Assembly: GCA_026182355.1 (NCBI GenBank)
Contig: JAPFBL010000068.1
Span: forward strand, 5,893,001 to 5,957,000
From: Hermatobates lingyangjiaoensis
Taxonomy: Eukaryota > Arthropoda > Insecta > Hemiptera > Hermatobatidae
DNA length: 64,000 nt
Direction of reading: 5' to 3'
The notes beneath the pieces were generated by a model. The model was not told the DNA's origin, ran no database searches, and saw only the letters and a program-made list of their open reading frames with translations. Below are positions 1 through 11,291 of this stretch, one piece after another; positions within the stretch are counted from its first letter, which is position 1; each line of letters opens with the position of its first letter. A program made the position numbers and the translations under genes.

Positions 1-478
1 ACACATAAATATATTTACATAAATATATATTTATGTTTATAATAGAGCAGAGTGTAATCCGTTTGAAATGATAAATTGGTTTGTTTGTGATACAAGGTTT
101 GGTTTAAAGAAGATAATTCTTAATCTTATTGCACAAAAAAATAACGTTCATAATTTAAAAGCTTTAAAATATTTTCTGTCTATTAAATTAGCTCTTTTAT
201 TGAATAATTAATAAAGCATCATAATTATATTGCATAAAAATTAGTAAAGGTGACATATTATCAAATATATTAATAATTTGAGTGCTTTAAAATATCATAT
301 ACTTTAAAATACAGTTTTGAGATTAATTACATTCATATTTATATATTTCAAGTTCGCTTTAAGTATGGAGGGAAAGTTTGAAGGTTATATTATGGTTGTA
401 GTTGATTATAATAAGATGATATATTTGTATTTCATTGAGAAATTAAAATGAAATCAGCCTTTCATATCGACAATGATC
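1..478. other. 5' flank of LRR1, no gene seen
   Basis: AT-rich sequence with (AT)-rich tracts at the left edge. I see no exon, repeat family member or clear promoter element. The LRR1 promoter and 5' UTR should lie here, but no TATA box or initiator stands out. Confidence 0.5.
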
Positions 479-649
479 ATGAGAATTACAGGAAGTGTTA
501 AAGTTTTCAATAGAAACCTACCATCTTTAAATTTAAACAGTAAGAAAGCATCGAGATCTTCCTTGACCATTGGGACACTTCCAGGAAAAAACAAATCTCT
601 GTTTATTCTCCTTCAGACGTTGGAAAATGGTTCTGGAGTTAAATATAAG
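479..649 (+). CDS. LRR1: LRR1 exon 1
   Basis: It encodes residues 1-57 and ends at codon AAG followed by the donor gtatct (phase 0). The chosen ATG (479) gives MRITGSVKVFNRNLPSL, which aligns without gaps to the start of vertebrate LRR1. The upstream in-frame ATG at 473 would add only Met-Ile. Confidence 0.88.
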
Positions 650-3600
650 GTATCTCTCATCAAACATCACCTTTAGATCACATCAATTAGAAATGATTGT
701 ATTAGTTTTGTTAATTGACATTATTGGGAAATAGTAGAAATTCACTTTTTTTTATGTATATATCTAATTGAAATTTCAATTTATTTGCATCTTGATATAT
801 TATACAGTTCAATATTTTCCTTATTGTTGATGACTGAATTAAGCTTTATGATACTAATGGGGTGTTCTAATTTTTGTATGATAAATTGATTAGGTTATTA
901 CTTTTAACCATAATGATCCTGTGTAATTTTATTTTTACTAAGTCCAGGTTTCTATGTGCTGTTATAAAGCATGTTATCTTCTTAGTACACCGTATAGAAT
1001 TAAACCTTGGCTGATGATCGTCGTTTCGAATATTAGTAAGAGAGGTTTAACATAACAAGTATCAGTATTTTTTCTAAAACTAAATATCCTTTCTATGTGT
1101 GGACAATACGTTGCTGGTTTAATGGTCAACAAATGATTGTAATTATTCGTTATCTTTCAATGTAGGTTAAAGCGATTGCTGAATACTATATTTGGAGCAT
1201 TTTCTTGCTCATTTAATCTATGTCGAAGAGTATAATATTCTTTGAATAAATGTGTTGGTATTTATTTTGAAAGTTGGTGGACGGCTGGAGTAAATTTAAA
1301 AAATGTAAATAGTATTAACATCTTTAGAAACTTAAAGAACTCTTATCGTTGACCTTTACTCTTTCAGGTAAATGGAAATGTGGAGTCAGTATTTAGTAAG
1401 TTTATAAATGATGGAAAGGCGACTATTCGATTTACTACTCCCCCTCATGATCTTATTATCCAAAGCAATTCTTCTGAGTTGAAGAGTTTTTTGAAAACAT
1501 TAAATCACATGATTAAAGGGGGCAAAATTGGTTCCTGCTCTCTTTTAACAGGTGCTCCTTGTAAAGTAACTCCAACTCCAAAAACCAAACTTATTATTTC
1601 TTCAAAACAGGAACTTCCAGTATTGAAAGGATATCCCCGAAGTCTGACCTACCTTCAGGTATAAATTTATTAAATTATATCAGTATTTGCTATTATGTAT
1701 CTTATTTTATGCTTCAGTATATCAGCATTTAACCAATAATATGAAATTAAAAAATGAGACTAAGATCATTCTACCAGAAATCATTCCACAATCTGTCGTC
1801 GTCACAGTTTTAAACAAACTATACCAATTAAAACATTCTGTTTGAAATTCTGACGAAGTCCATTACTGTTAGAAAGATCCACATCCACTTGGAATGTCAT
1901 ACTTTATGCATTTTTCTTTCAAATGCGTATTTTTGAGATCGTTATTTTAACAAATAACACAGGACATCCGTCAAAATAAAACATTGTAATGATATTTTGA
2001 ACCAAAGTTTGTAATCAGGAGAATACTAGAAGGTAAGGAAGCAGTCTTTTCAGTTTTCATTTCTAATATTCAAATATTAAAATGAATAATACAGAATAAT
2101 TCTAATTCTAATACAGAATAATGTTTTAAATACAGATTACATAACATTCAAATGGTCTGCGTTCAATGTAATACGTTTAAATCGAACTCCCATTTAAAGC
2201 CTTTTCCACGACCCATTAAACAGAGGAAAACAAAAATCCTTCACAAGTCACAAATTGCACTTATGCGGATTCTTAAATTCTGTAAAAATACTTACAAATG
2301 AAAATAATTCAGCAAAACAATATAAGGACTTATAGAAGTAACAATTGAATAAAACTTTTACATTTCTAGAGGATTAGCCATGTTAACGTTACAAAAACTT
2401 CCCATAGCAAGAAAATCAGAAATAGGACTCAGGTTTTTAGATCATGTAATCCAGTTTTTAGAGATTTGTAATCCAATTCTCTTTTGAACTGACCAGTGAA
2501 AGCAGCAATTTTTTTGGAGTTGATGAGGGACGGGTAGAAGTAAGACAGATATTTTAAAGGGTGTAAAAGGAAAGGGAAGGAGGGAGGAAAAGACTCTGTA
2601 AATCAGACTAAATTAAGGATTGTTCAGGAAGAAATAAGTAAAATATATCATCCAGTTGTTGTCTACCCAGTTAGACGAGATTATTTCTCTCGTGAGTACT
2701 GCGTCTAATTTGAATAAACCATATTATAATGTTTATAACATGTACAGATGAAAAGTACATATCAGCATTTAACCAATAATATGAAATTACAAAATGAGAC
2801 TAAGATCCTTCCACCAATCTGTCGTCGTCAGATTTTTAAGCATACTAGACCCATTAAAACATTCTGTTTGAAATTCTGACGAAGTCCATTACTGTTAGAA
2901 AGATCCACTCCCACTTAGGAATGTCATACTTTATGCATTATTTCTTTCACATGCTTATTTTTGAGATGGTTATTTTAACAAATAACACAGGACTTATGTC
3001 AAAATAAAACTTTGTAAAGATATTTTAAACCAAAGTTTGTAATCAGGAAAATACTAGAAGATTTTGTGGAAACATAAAATGTAGTTGTTAGTAGAAAAAC
3101 TCTAGTTCTATTATAAATTGAACATTGCTTTTCAGATATGGTATTGATAGTCCATTTGTATAGTTGATCGTTACCAATTATTTTTGTTTAAGTAGAGTGT
3201 ATGCAAATCAGCGGCTTAGAAAGATAATACAGAAACTGATGACTACAAGTTTTCCACTTAGTTGATTGATGTTATTTTCAGTTTTCTGATTGGATTTACA
3301 TATAAATCCATTATATTGGTAATGTACATTATTTTAACCGTTAGCGGAAACTACGTTAGAAACGGGGGGAGACTATGCTATTAGTGCTTTGGAAGACATC
3401 AATACAGGGAGCTGATCTACAAAATTTCATTTGTAGCTTAATTAATTTCTTCTCGACATAAGAAATTTAAGGAATAAGCATCCTGGTTTATGTATGTCCC
3501 ACATAGAATAAAAATATAACATGGTGAATGTTTGGGGTTCGAACCTTGGCCATGACTATAGATTATTCATGTGGGCGATGGACAAAGTGCATTTCCAGGA

Positions 3601-6600
3601 CTTTGGTAGAGGACGTAAAACTACCTGTCCCGAACCTATAACGTATCAGATACTCGTTGAAAATCCTTATTCTAATAAGCTTGTGTGAGTTAATATCAAC
3701 CCGGTAATTTGATCAGCCGGATGCAAAATAATAAAGATGCCACATTTCCCATACCTCGAAGTAAAAATCACTGATGATTTAAGTGTTTAATTTCGATTGT
3801 GAGCGTATGGTTTTCACGACCAGTATAGTCATGGGAAGCTTTAGGACTGACTTCCCGACTCTTTAGGACAAAAAACGATTAATAGTAGTATATAAGTACA
3901 TATTATGTGAGTATTACATGTTTTTTTTATTTTATCTGTTTAGATAAATGTAGTAAGCTTTCTTTCTTACTAAATTGGGTTTTTTTCTTCCAGCCATCTG
4001 AAAACATTTTGACTCCACTCCCAATTCATGTAAATTTATCTTCGTCGTCCAAAACATTAATATTATGTTTTAGTAACTTATTTCCAAGAAGAATAATAAG
4101 CATTTTGTCGAAAAGTATTGCCAACTAAGTAATTAGATCGTGATGCCATGATTTTCCTCAATCCAAACTGAAGTTATACTAATATTTATTAACAAATTTT
4201 TACAGATTAACAATGCTGGATTACCGAAAATAGAAGGGAGAATTTTACGTTTGCAAAATCTTCAAATTCTAAATGTGTCCAACAATAACATTACTGTAAT
4301 CCCACCTCAGCTTGATCTGCTGTTGAATCTCAAAGAACTATACCTCTCTAATAATAAGCTGGGAGAAGGCACAGACTGGAGATGGATGCAGAGCAAGCAT
4401 ATCCACGAGAAACTCGTGCTTCTCGACCTCAGTAACAACATGGTACCCACCCTTCAAATTAAATTTTTCAGTTATTTATAAGTTTATAACATTTCTAAAG
4501 AATGAAGCTAACTCCTTGTCAACCCTTATCCTGGGATCAGGGTACTCTTGTGGACAGTGTTCTTACCGCTGAATTTGGATATTCCTAGTCAGTTATTCAC
4601 TTCGAGCTGTGATTTTTTTCCTTGGAATATTATTTAATAATCCAAGAGAAAAGTTGAATTCATGGTATGGTAACTTTTCTATTTTGTTTTTTTTTTCATT
4701 TTTTGTGACCATTGAAATCATGATATGCATTAGATAGAAAGTTAACTGCACTAAAAGTTGGTATATTTAATTTACTGTTGAAATTATTTTGTAGTTTGTT
4801 GTTAGTGAGTTATTATTATAAAACATTAGATGATTACTCTGGATTCCAGATGCTTGTTGGGAAATAAATTAAAATCATCTCGAACAGTTTATATTCAATT
4901 TTATTATAAGTAAACCCAATATGAGATTTAAATTGATTATTAACAAATCAGAAAAGAGATTTGTAACTCTCATTAAAATATATTATTAATCAAAGCATTA
5001 AATTATAGGGTAAGTAAAGTAATTTTTTGCAGTATTATTAGGCGCGGCAGAGCTTTAGTAGTTAAATAATGATAAGAATGAATTTATCATTCAGAGTTGA
5101 TTAAACGATTTGGATTTTTCAAGCTAATAATAAAGAGACTATACATATTTTTTGTATAAATTATTTTTAATTTTATAAAATGAAATAGCAATTGATTGGT
5201 TTAATAATTTAATTGTAATATAAACAGAAAAAAATATAAGTTTAATTCTAAGAATAAAATATTTCATAAAGATGTTTGATGATTCATGATAAAGAAACGT
5301 CAACTATTACAATTAATTATTTCTTTTGATTTTATACGTACTTAACTTTATAAAAACTTAATAAATATATATATATATATATATATTGATAAAAGTGTCA
5401 ACCGTGAAGTAAAAACAAAATAAAAGTTTTCAAAACTTGGTCTTCAGATTAAAATTAAACTCTTATTGCCAAAGTTTCGGTTTTTATTTAAAACCTTTTT
5501 CATACCCCACAAAAGAGAGGAAATATAAGAAATAATACAGTCATTCAAAAATCAAACAGACATGAAAAGCTCAAAAAGTTATAAATAAGAAAATACAATA
5601 GAAAATTTGACAATAGGTTAGTGAGAGAACTTACAGAAGTATAATTAAATTTCTGTTTCAATATTGTGTACTCCTGTATGTTCTCTCACTAACCGATTGT
5701 CAAAATTTCTATTGTATTTCTTTTTGTAACTTTTTGCTCTTTTTATGTATATTTGATTTTTGAATGATTGTATTCTTCATTATTTTTCCTGTGTTTTGTA
5801 AGTTTCGGTTTTAAATAAAAACCGAAACGTTGGCAATGAGAGTTTAATTTGAACCTGAAAAACTGCCTTAGTCCTTCAAAATAAAAAAAATTATTTTGTA
5901 TGTAGATATAAACATTGTTTTTGTGACCCTCAAAACGTGTAAATCCTTCAAAATCTCGAAATAATAATCATAGTAAAGAAAATAACCTGTTAAATAAAGT
6001 AAGGATTATATGTTCGCTTTTTTTTGTACTTCTTTGTTGGTACCTTGAATGTAGTTATATATAATTTATAAAGCTGAGATATTTATAGCAAAATAGTCTG
6101 TCTGTCTTTCGAAAAAGAAATCAGTATTTGTCTGTTGCTTAATGAAACATTTTTTTCAGATCAAGTTATTACCACGACCTATCAATAGATTTAAAGCACT
6201 GAGGACATTATTATTAGATAACAATCGTTTAACTACTCTGCCCAATGGCTTGGGACTGCTTTCAAGTTTAAGGTGAGTCAGTATTTCATAAGCAATAGTA
6301 ACATCCAATATTCTTAGTTTTAAAAGGGAATATTTATTTTGTTACAGAGTGTTGCATGTGAAAAACAACATGATCCAGTACATTCCGAGCAGTTGTCGAT
6401 TTTTGAGACTTGATTTGATAGATATGAGCGGTAACCTCACGTTTCTTAATACTTTCAGTGTTCGTTTTCCTCCAATACCTGATCTATCCTTGCTTGATAG
6501 GGCAGCCACAGTACTCTTAGCTTCCAGGTATTTAAAACCTATTTCATTACTATGACAATAATCGCATAAGACCACTATATATATATAAAAAAACTGCAAC

Positions 6601-8758
6601 ACTTTCACTAACATAATGGGTGATTCCTTATTTTATATTCTGCTCTATATTAGTTATTTAGGATATCAGCTATGTAATCTCGTCTTACATCGTATGTATT
6701 CTGTGTTTGAGAATTTCGGACTCTGTACATGTTCAACAGTTAGTGTTGAATATCAACAAGTCAGAAACCGCTCAAACATAAAAAAGCAGCATTGAGTTCA
6801 GACATACATTATGCAGTTTTATCAGTCAGTTGAAAGGTAATGTATATCTAAGACTAGCCATTTTTTTTTTATACACTGTTCCACGTTAAGTGATCCTAGA
6901 TGACCAAATAAGTTGATTTTGTATGCACACTACTGCTGATTCATTTTTCTTTCACCTGGTATGTATGTTCTTAGAGTTATCAATTTTTCTTTGATAATTG
7001 ATCAGTTTTTGAACCCGTTGTTTATAGTCTAAGTACCTACATAAGTAACAGTTTGTATATTACTACAGTATGCTAAAAACGTTGCTTATTTTAAACTATA
7101 GTCCAACCTATACGTAGTAAAGCCCACGGTCTCTAAACTAAACTAGTACTATACGTTTTTAGCTGATTAATCTAATCATTAATATAGTTCAAATCATTCT
7201 AATGAGAAATTTCATCTTTCAAGATAGAATTTTGAATATTAAATTATGTTATCCAAATCGTATGTATGCAGGTGAGGTGCATATATGGTATGTAGCTGTT
7301 TTGTGGTTCCTGAAATTTTTAAAGATTGTATTATTAAATTCATATGGGCAGTATGGAGAAGTATGTTTTATGAACTAATAATATTAATTTTTTCATCGCA
7401 TATCACAATTGGTATAATACTATATCAACTCGATCTTCCAGTATATATTTTTCCTTCATATCTTGAATTTCCTTTATAAAAGAATTTCATGCATTCAGTC
7501 TCAATAATTTCATCAAGAAAATCGGGATAATAGTGTTTCAATGTTCTTTTGAATTACTCAAAGTACATGCGTTAATATTTTTTTTTGAAAATTTAACATC
7601 TTGAGGAAATTTCGTAGCTTATAATCTTTCTTTCTGACTAACAGTCTTCTTTGACTGCTTATCAGAGGCTATGGAAGTCGAAAAAATCATAAATAATATA
7701 GTATTTGCATCCATTTATACGGACAATGTGGAGATAAAAATAATCGAATCATACACAAACCGCTACTAAATAACTGATACATAACCTTGCTATCAGTTGT
7801 TCATTTATTTTGTTCTTTTCAGTTTTTAAGTAAATTAAATTTGCTTGATTTTCTTTAAACTCTCTGGTAAATTTCACTCGGAAACAAACTATATGTTAGG
7901 AAGTTTCCTTATTTTTACAAAACTGTTTGATTTGTTTAAGAGTTGTCTTAGGTATTAGTTATTGGAATTTCCGTTCATGTGACAGTGAGCAATTTGAAAA
8001 TATTTTACTCCTTGTGTGAGTCGATATTATTGTGTCTTTCTGGACAGTCTTTATCGCCAGATAGCTCACATTGCACGATGAAGTCTCCTTCACCTGATGA
8101 CATTTATGATCGGCTGGAAGTATACGTCAGTTGAGGCAAGGTGCGTGTGCAAGTAGTCCTCGTGTTTAGTTTGGTTCAGATCACGACCCATCTCCTGGAA
8201 GGTCTTGAGATAGGCCTCTGTCAGGCTCCATTATTGGAGATCATTGCTTTCCTTCAGTTCTCTCCTCACATATCCTCCTTCAATATATCTCTCTCATTAT
8301 TCAATGTACCAATTCATAAAAAGATATACTAAATTTCTTTGGTCGCGATAAGATAGTGAAAAATTAGATTCAGAATTCCTTTAGGTATCTTATATATTTT
8401 ACAAATTATTTTTTTATACTATCTAAAACTGATAACACTAAGTGTTCAGTAAGTATTAATATACTAGTAGATTATCACTGTATTGATGATAGTTATTGTT
8501 GATAGGCAACACTACGACTGCGAGGTCGTGCCCTGGACTTTGGTCGATTACCTTGAGAGTGCCAACTACTGTGTATGTGGCTCTCCAGTGCTGCCACCCA
8601 GCGTTGTTGCTGCAGTGCCCTTTGACCTCAGCAGAATCGCCCTTTCCGTAACCCTCACCCATTCTACCAATCCCTTGATCGGCATCACCTTCTGCTCTCC
8701 TAAGTGTCGCGCCAACGCCTACCTTATGTACAAACTCATTTTTAGAGTTGATTTATAA
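479..8758 (+). CDS. LRR1: LRR1 (PPIL5), leucine-rich repeat substrate receptor of CUL2 ubiquitin ligase, six exons
   Basis: Exons are 479-649, 1368-1658, 4206-4442, 6160-6272, 6348-6527 and 8506-8758. All have GT/AG borders and the phases agree (0,0,0,2,2). The product is 414 residues, which matches my memory of the human protein. Residues 1-154 form the N-terminal pleckstrin-like region, which includes a KFINDGKATIRF block. Residues about 168-310 are leucine-rich repeats (LQILNVSNNNI, LKELYLSNNKL, LVLLDLSNNM, LRTLLLDNNRL, LRVLHVKNNMI). The tail has a zinc-ribbon-like pattern, Cys353-x-Cys355 and Cys394-x3-Cys398. Known family role: in the nucleus it recruits CUL2-RING ligase to the terminated CMG replicative helicase, leading to MCM7 ubiquitylation and replisome unloading. 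An in-frame ATG at 473 also exists; the one at 479 aligns exactly with the human N-terminus. The family call is firm. The Elongin/CUL2 box was not located by eye. Confidence 0.93.
1368..1658 (+). CDS. LRR1: LRR1 exon 2
   Basis: The acceptor is ctttcag and the donor gtataa, both phase 0. It encodes residues 58-154, the rest of the N-terminal pleckstrin-like region, ending just before the first leucine-rich repeat (RSLTYLQ). The open frame starts upstream of any ATG, as expected for an internal exon. Confidence 0.92.
1721..3060. repeat. Direct repeat pair in LRR1 intron 2 (about 0.3 kb each)
   Basis: Bases 1721-2032 and 2761-3060 are near-identical direct copies. Both start ATCAGCATTTAACC, and both end at AATACTAGAAG. 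They are about 1.04 kb apart (start to start) with about 730 bp of unique sequence between. The spacing resembles a small non-autonomous LTR element, but the ends are not TG/CA and I see no primer-binding site, so a local duplication is equally possible. Confidence 0.85.
3520..3670 (+). repeat. Possible decayed tRNA-derived SINE
   Basis: A B-box-like GGTTCGAACC occurs at about 3537-3546. About 60 bases later comes a segment resembling the core of the SINE at 22950-23262 (here GGACGTAAAACTACCTGTCC). No clean A box or target duplication is visible, so this is a weak call. Confidence 0.3.
4206..4442 (+). CDS. LRR1: LRR1 exon 3
   Basis: The acceptor is tttacag and the donor gtaccc (after an ATG codon), both phase 0. 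It encodes residues 155-233, the first three leucine-rich repeats. The Asn ladder (NVSNNNI, YLSNNKL, DLSNNM) is regular. Confidence 0.93.
5364..5386. repeat. (AT)n microsatellite
   Basis: About 11 AT dinucleotides, 66 bases upstream of the inverted repeat at 5452. Confidence 0.9.
5452..5850. repeat. Large inverted repeat (foldback) in LRR1 intron 3
   Basis: Arms at 5452-5630 and 5680-5850 are imperfect reverse complements with a loop of about 50 bases. The outer ends are aaattaaactcttattgcc and its complement. Each arm carries a stem of the type GGTTTT...AAAACC followed by GAAAC, like the dispersed hammerhead-like family in this window but with a worn CUGANGA box. It is probably a Penelope-like or other foldback insertion. 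Confidence 0.85.
6160..6272 (+). CDS. LRR1: LRR1 exon 4
   Basis: The acceptor is tttttcag and the donor AG|gtgagt, phase 2. It encodes one leucine-rich repeat (LLLDNNRLTTLPNGLGLLSSL). It is only 113 nt long, too short to be found as an open frame, but it is required by the alignment and phases of its neighbours. Confidence 0.92.
6348..6527 (+). CDS. LRR1: LRR1 exon 5
   Basis: The acceptor is gttacag, 75 bases after exon 4. The split Arg codon is completed (ag|a). It encodes the last repeat (VLHVKNNMIQYIP) and the linker containing SLLDRAATVLLASR, the counterpart of the vertebrate LLESSARTIL block. The donor is CAG|gtattt, phase 2. Confidence 0.92.
8060..8262 (-). pseudogene. Coding-like segment of unknown origin inside LRR1 intron 5
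   Basis: The - strand reads as a protein-like stretch of about 50 residues (contains TEAYLKTFQEMGRDLNQ and ASTDVYFQPIINVIR) in a region clearly richer in G and C than its surroundings. One in-frame TAA lies at the upstream side. The segment ends at an AG|GTGAAG sequence, so it could be an exon of a nested - strand gene rather than a retrocopy. I do not recognise the family. Confidence 0.35.
8506..8758 (+). CDS. LRR1: LRR1 exon 6 (last)
   Basis: The acceptor is gatag; the split Arg codon is completed (ag|g). It encodes the C-terminal 84 residues with the YCVCG and FCSPKC cysteine pairs, then the TAA stop at 8756. Codon use here is richer in G and C than the flanking intron. Confidence 0.92.
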
Positions 8759-8794
8759 GTATTTCCTTTATGAAAGTGTATATTGTAAAATTTG

Positions 8795-8800
8795 AATAAA
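8795..8800 (+). terminator. Candidate poly(A) signal of LRR1
   Basis: AATAAA lies 36 bases after the LRR1 stop codon, giving a very short 3' UTR. It is the first exact hexamer after the stop. No transcript data support it. Confidence 0.5.
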
Positions 8801-9711
8801 CTATTTCTACTATGTTTCAATTGCACTTATTTTTTCATTTGTGCGAAAATACGATCAATAACATTAGAGCGACAACAATTGATTTTCAACTGCACCTTAT
8901 GAAGTATGAAATGACTGACTTCTTAGGCTCAATTTAGGCTTTTGATTTAATTTTTAATAATTAATATAGGTTAAATTTAATTTTTCATTTAGAACCATTT
9001 ATTAAAGTGCTTCGGAAGTTATGATTAAAAGTCATAACAAAAGAAATTAAAAAAATAATTTCTCTAACATATTTAAAGAATAGCAGATTCTAAATTAATA
9101 AAAGATAGTAAACATGAAAATCTTTGAATTGGAAAATGTATCTGGTGATGAAAGTTCTTAGGACGCAGATTCGACTTTGTAAAAGTTGTGAAAGTTCTAT
9201 GGTAGTTAAAGTGGAGATCTGATTTAATAATTGAAGCAAAGAAAACAAAACTATCAAAACGGTGAACTGAGTTGAGGTGGACAGTAAGGAGATGAGACAA
9301 AACCAATATAAAATGACAGCGGGCTGGTATGGTTTGGCGTGGTCCAGTACTGTCGGTGGAAGTACAATGAAATGGTGGAGGGTAAGAATGGGTTGAAGGT
9401 TGTAGCGGACGAGTTAAGCAACTACTTTTCATTTATGAAAAGCAACTGAAGATCATCAACACGATGAGACGTGGGCCAATGGCTAGGATATTGAAACGAA
9501 GGTGCAGTCAGTCAAGGTAATATTTTTTTTTTAACTGCAAAGGCATTGCTTCTCAGGCATTTGAGCCACATGGTCGGATGGTAAACAAGAAAGTGAACTA
9601 CAGAATTTTCGTCCTTTTGATAGGAGACGTGTGAAAGATTGATGTGAATCGTATTACATAAGAAACACGTCACACAATATATTTATTAGATTAGGCCACA
9701 CATAAGAAAAC
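8801..9711. other. LRR1 3' flank, nothing recognised
   Basis: The first 270 bases are AT-rich. A patch at about 9100-9430 has an open - strand frame of 119 codons rich in Ser, His and Phe with no family resemblance. Bases 9430-9700 may be the upstream part of the mariner remnant that follows, but I could not read transposase motifs there. Confidence 0.4.
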
Positions 9712-9905
9712 AATACATTCCATCACACCCCTCTAAATCTAGCTCCAACAGATATTTTCTGGCTTTTTAAACTTTAAAGGACGCAATTTCAAACCATAGA
9801 CGAGATCCAGGAAATGAGATAAGGAACGGAACTTTGTGCTATCGCAGAAAGTTCGTACATGGAGATTTTCCAAAAATGTTAGTAGAAGGGATGGTGTTTA
9901 AAATG
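9712..9905 (+). pseudogene. mariner transposase remnant (C-terminal part)
   Basis: The + frame reads PLNLAPTDIFWLFKL, then FQTIDEIQEM, then ELCAIAES. These correspond to the mariner block around the third catalytic Asp and the C-terminal helices (LAPTDFWLF, IDEIQ, ELCAIPKS). The frame is broken by at least four stops. No terminal repeats were found around it, so the element is truncated or eroded. Confidence 0.75.
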
Positions 9906-9968
9906 TTATATAATGATTAATAAAGATGTTCTAACGTAGTGCAATCAGTTATTATGTGGTATTAACTC

Positions 9969-10236
9969 ATTGTAGGGTAATAAGCTAATGAAATGGTCTC
10001 CACATATACCCACTTCCATCCTATTCCCAGTCAGTTGTACCACAGACACTCACCCTTAAGTTCGTACTATCTTCCTTATTTTATTTTCTTTTTATTTTGT
10101 ACTATAGATAACTCTCCGATGACATTGTATTTTTTAGTTAATGCCTGAAGAAGAACACTACGTGTTGGAAACGCGTTGTTTATATGATTAAATTTTTATA
10201 TGTGGAGACCATTTCCTTAGCTTTTTACCCTACAAT
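9969..10236. mobile_element. 268-bp element with 40-bp terminal inverted repeats and an internal hammerhead-like motif
   Basis: Bases 9969-10008 and 10197-10236 are inverted copies with two mismatches. Between them, at 10145, CTGAAGA is followed by one base, a hairpin (AACAC/GTGTT) and GAAAC at 10168. No coding capacity is present and no flanking duplication is obvious. It is a non-autonomous insertion of the dispersed hammerhead-like family. Confidence 0.85.
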
Positions 10237-11291
10237 CAATACAGATGTTATTTATTGCCAGAGTTCAGTTTTATTTTGAACTCACCTCGTAATAAGAGTT
10301 GGAAAGATAATGTTTTGCAGCCTCACTTTATTATAAAGGGAGTATAGAAATCAAGAAAATAAAATCGATTTCGAATGTTTAATATATTTGAATGTTTTGG
10401 AGACCTTTTACATGCTTCTGAAATAGTTGTTTTCCACGATTGTAGACCCTGAACAGGGTTACAAACCATGGTGACATTCGAAATAAAAATATACCTTTTT
10501 GAGAGAAAGGACTGAACAGTTTTAGTGCCAAGTCATAGCAGAAGTAAGTCTATTACAGGGGATGTCAATATAACAGTAACTGTTTTCATTCCCCAACTGC
10601 TTTTAATGATACAACAGTTGAAGGGTTCAGCATAGTAGTTCTTATAGTACTTATGTCTGAGATGGGATGAACTGGCATCGACTGAGTATCTTAAAATAGT
10701 ATTATATTACGACAAAAATTTTATGAATTTTGGTTAGGAAGAAGGGGAAATAAAACCTATTGGACACTATCAAAATAGAAAAGTCACACTACCTATGGGA
10801 TGTAGCACTTGGCAACTTTCAAATATTGATTAAATTGATCTACCTGGTGTTTGATAAAAGTTTACTTTCTGTAAAGTTTTACAGAAACCACAGAGACCTC
10901 TGTTTTACAGTGGTCTCTGTAAAAACAGAGACCACTCTATATTTATGAGTGTCATAACCCGGAGAGAGTTTGTTTCTGTAGGCTGAGGCAAACTTTCGCA
11001 ACTGCAACTTATTAAATATAGCTGGACAAGCATCCAATAAATAAGTATGTATACTTTTGATATAATAGGTACAATAATGTTGTTAGGTGTAGTATGACTT
11101 TTTATTATGATTGATGGTTATAAAGCATCCTAGAAAACACTGTGGAATAACAAACATTAACTTTGCAAAAGAAAGAACATTTTAATAGCCAAATAAGAGA
11201 ATGCAAGAATGAAAATTAACAGACGCTTTGGACCTTGGTCCTTTGTAAAGCATAGGAGAGAGAGAAAATAAGAGATAGAAGCCACCGGAAC

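Noticed and set aside
3907..4128. Open frame just upstream of LRR1 exon 3, considered as an additional exon
   Set aside because: Exon 2 joins exon 3 directly in phase and alignment to vertebrate LRR1 leaves no gap for it.
4500..4620. Possible SINE or exon after LRR1 exon 3
   Set aside because: No tRNA-like boxes, no open frame consistent with LRR1 phases, and no repeat elsewhere in the window.
9073..9432. 119-codon frame on the - strand
   Set aside because: Ser/His/Phe/Pro-rich without motif. Looks like low-complexity antisense of a GA-rich stretch upstream of the mariner remnant.
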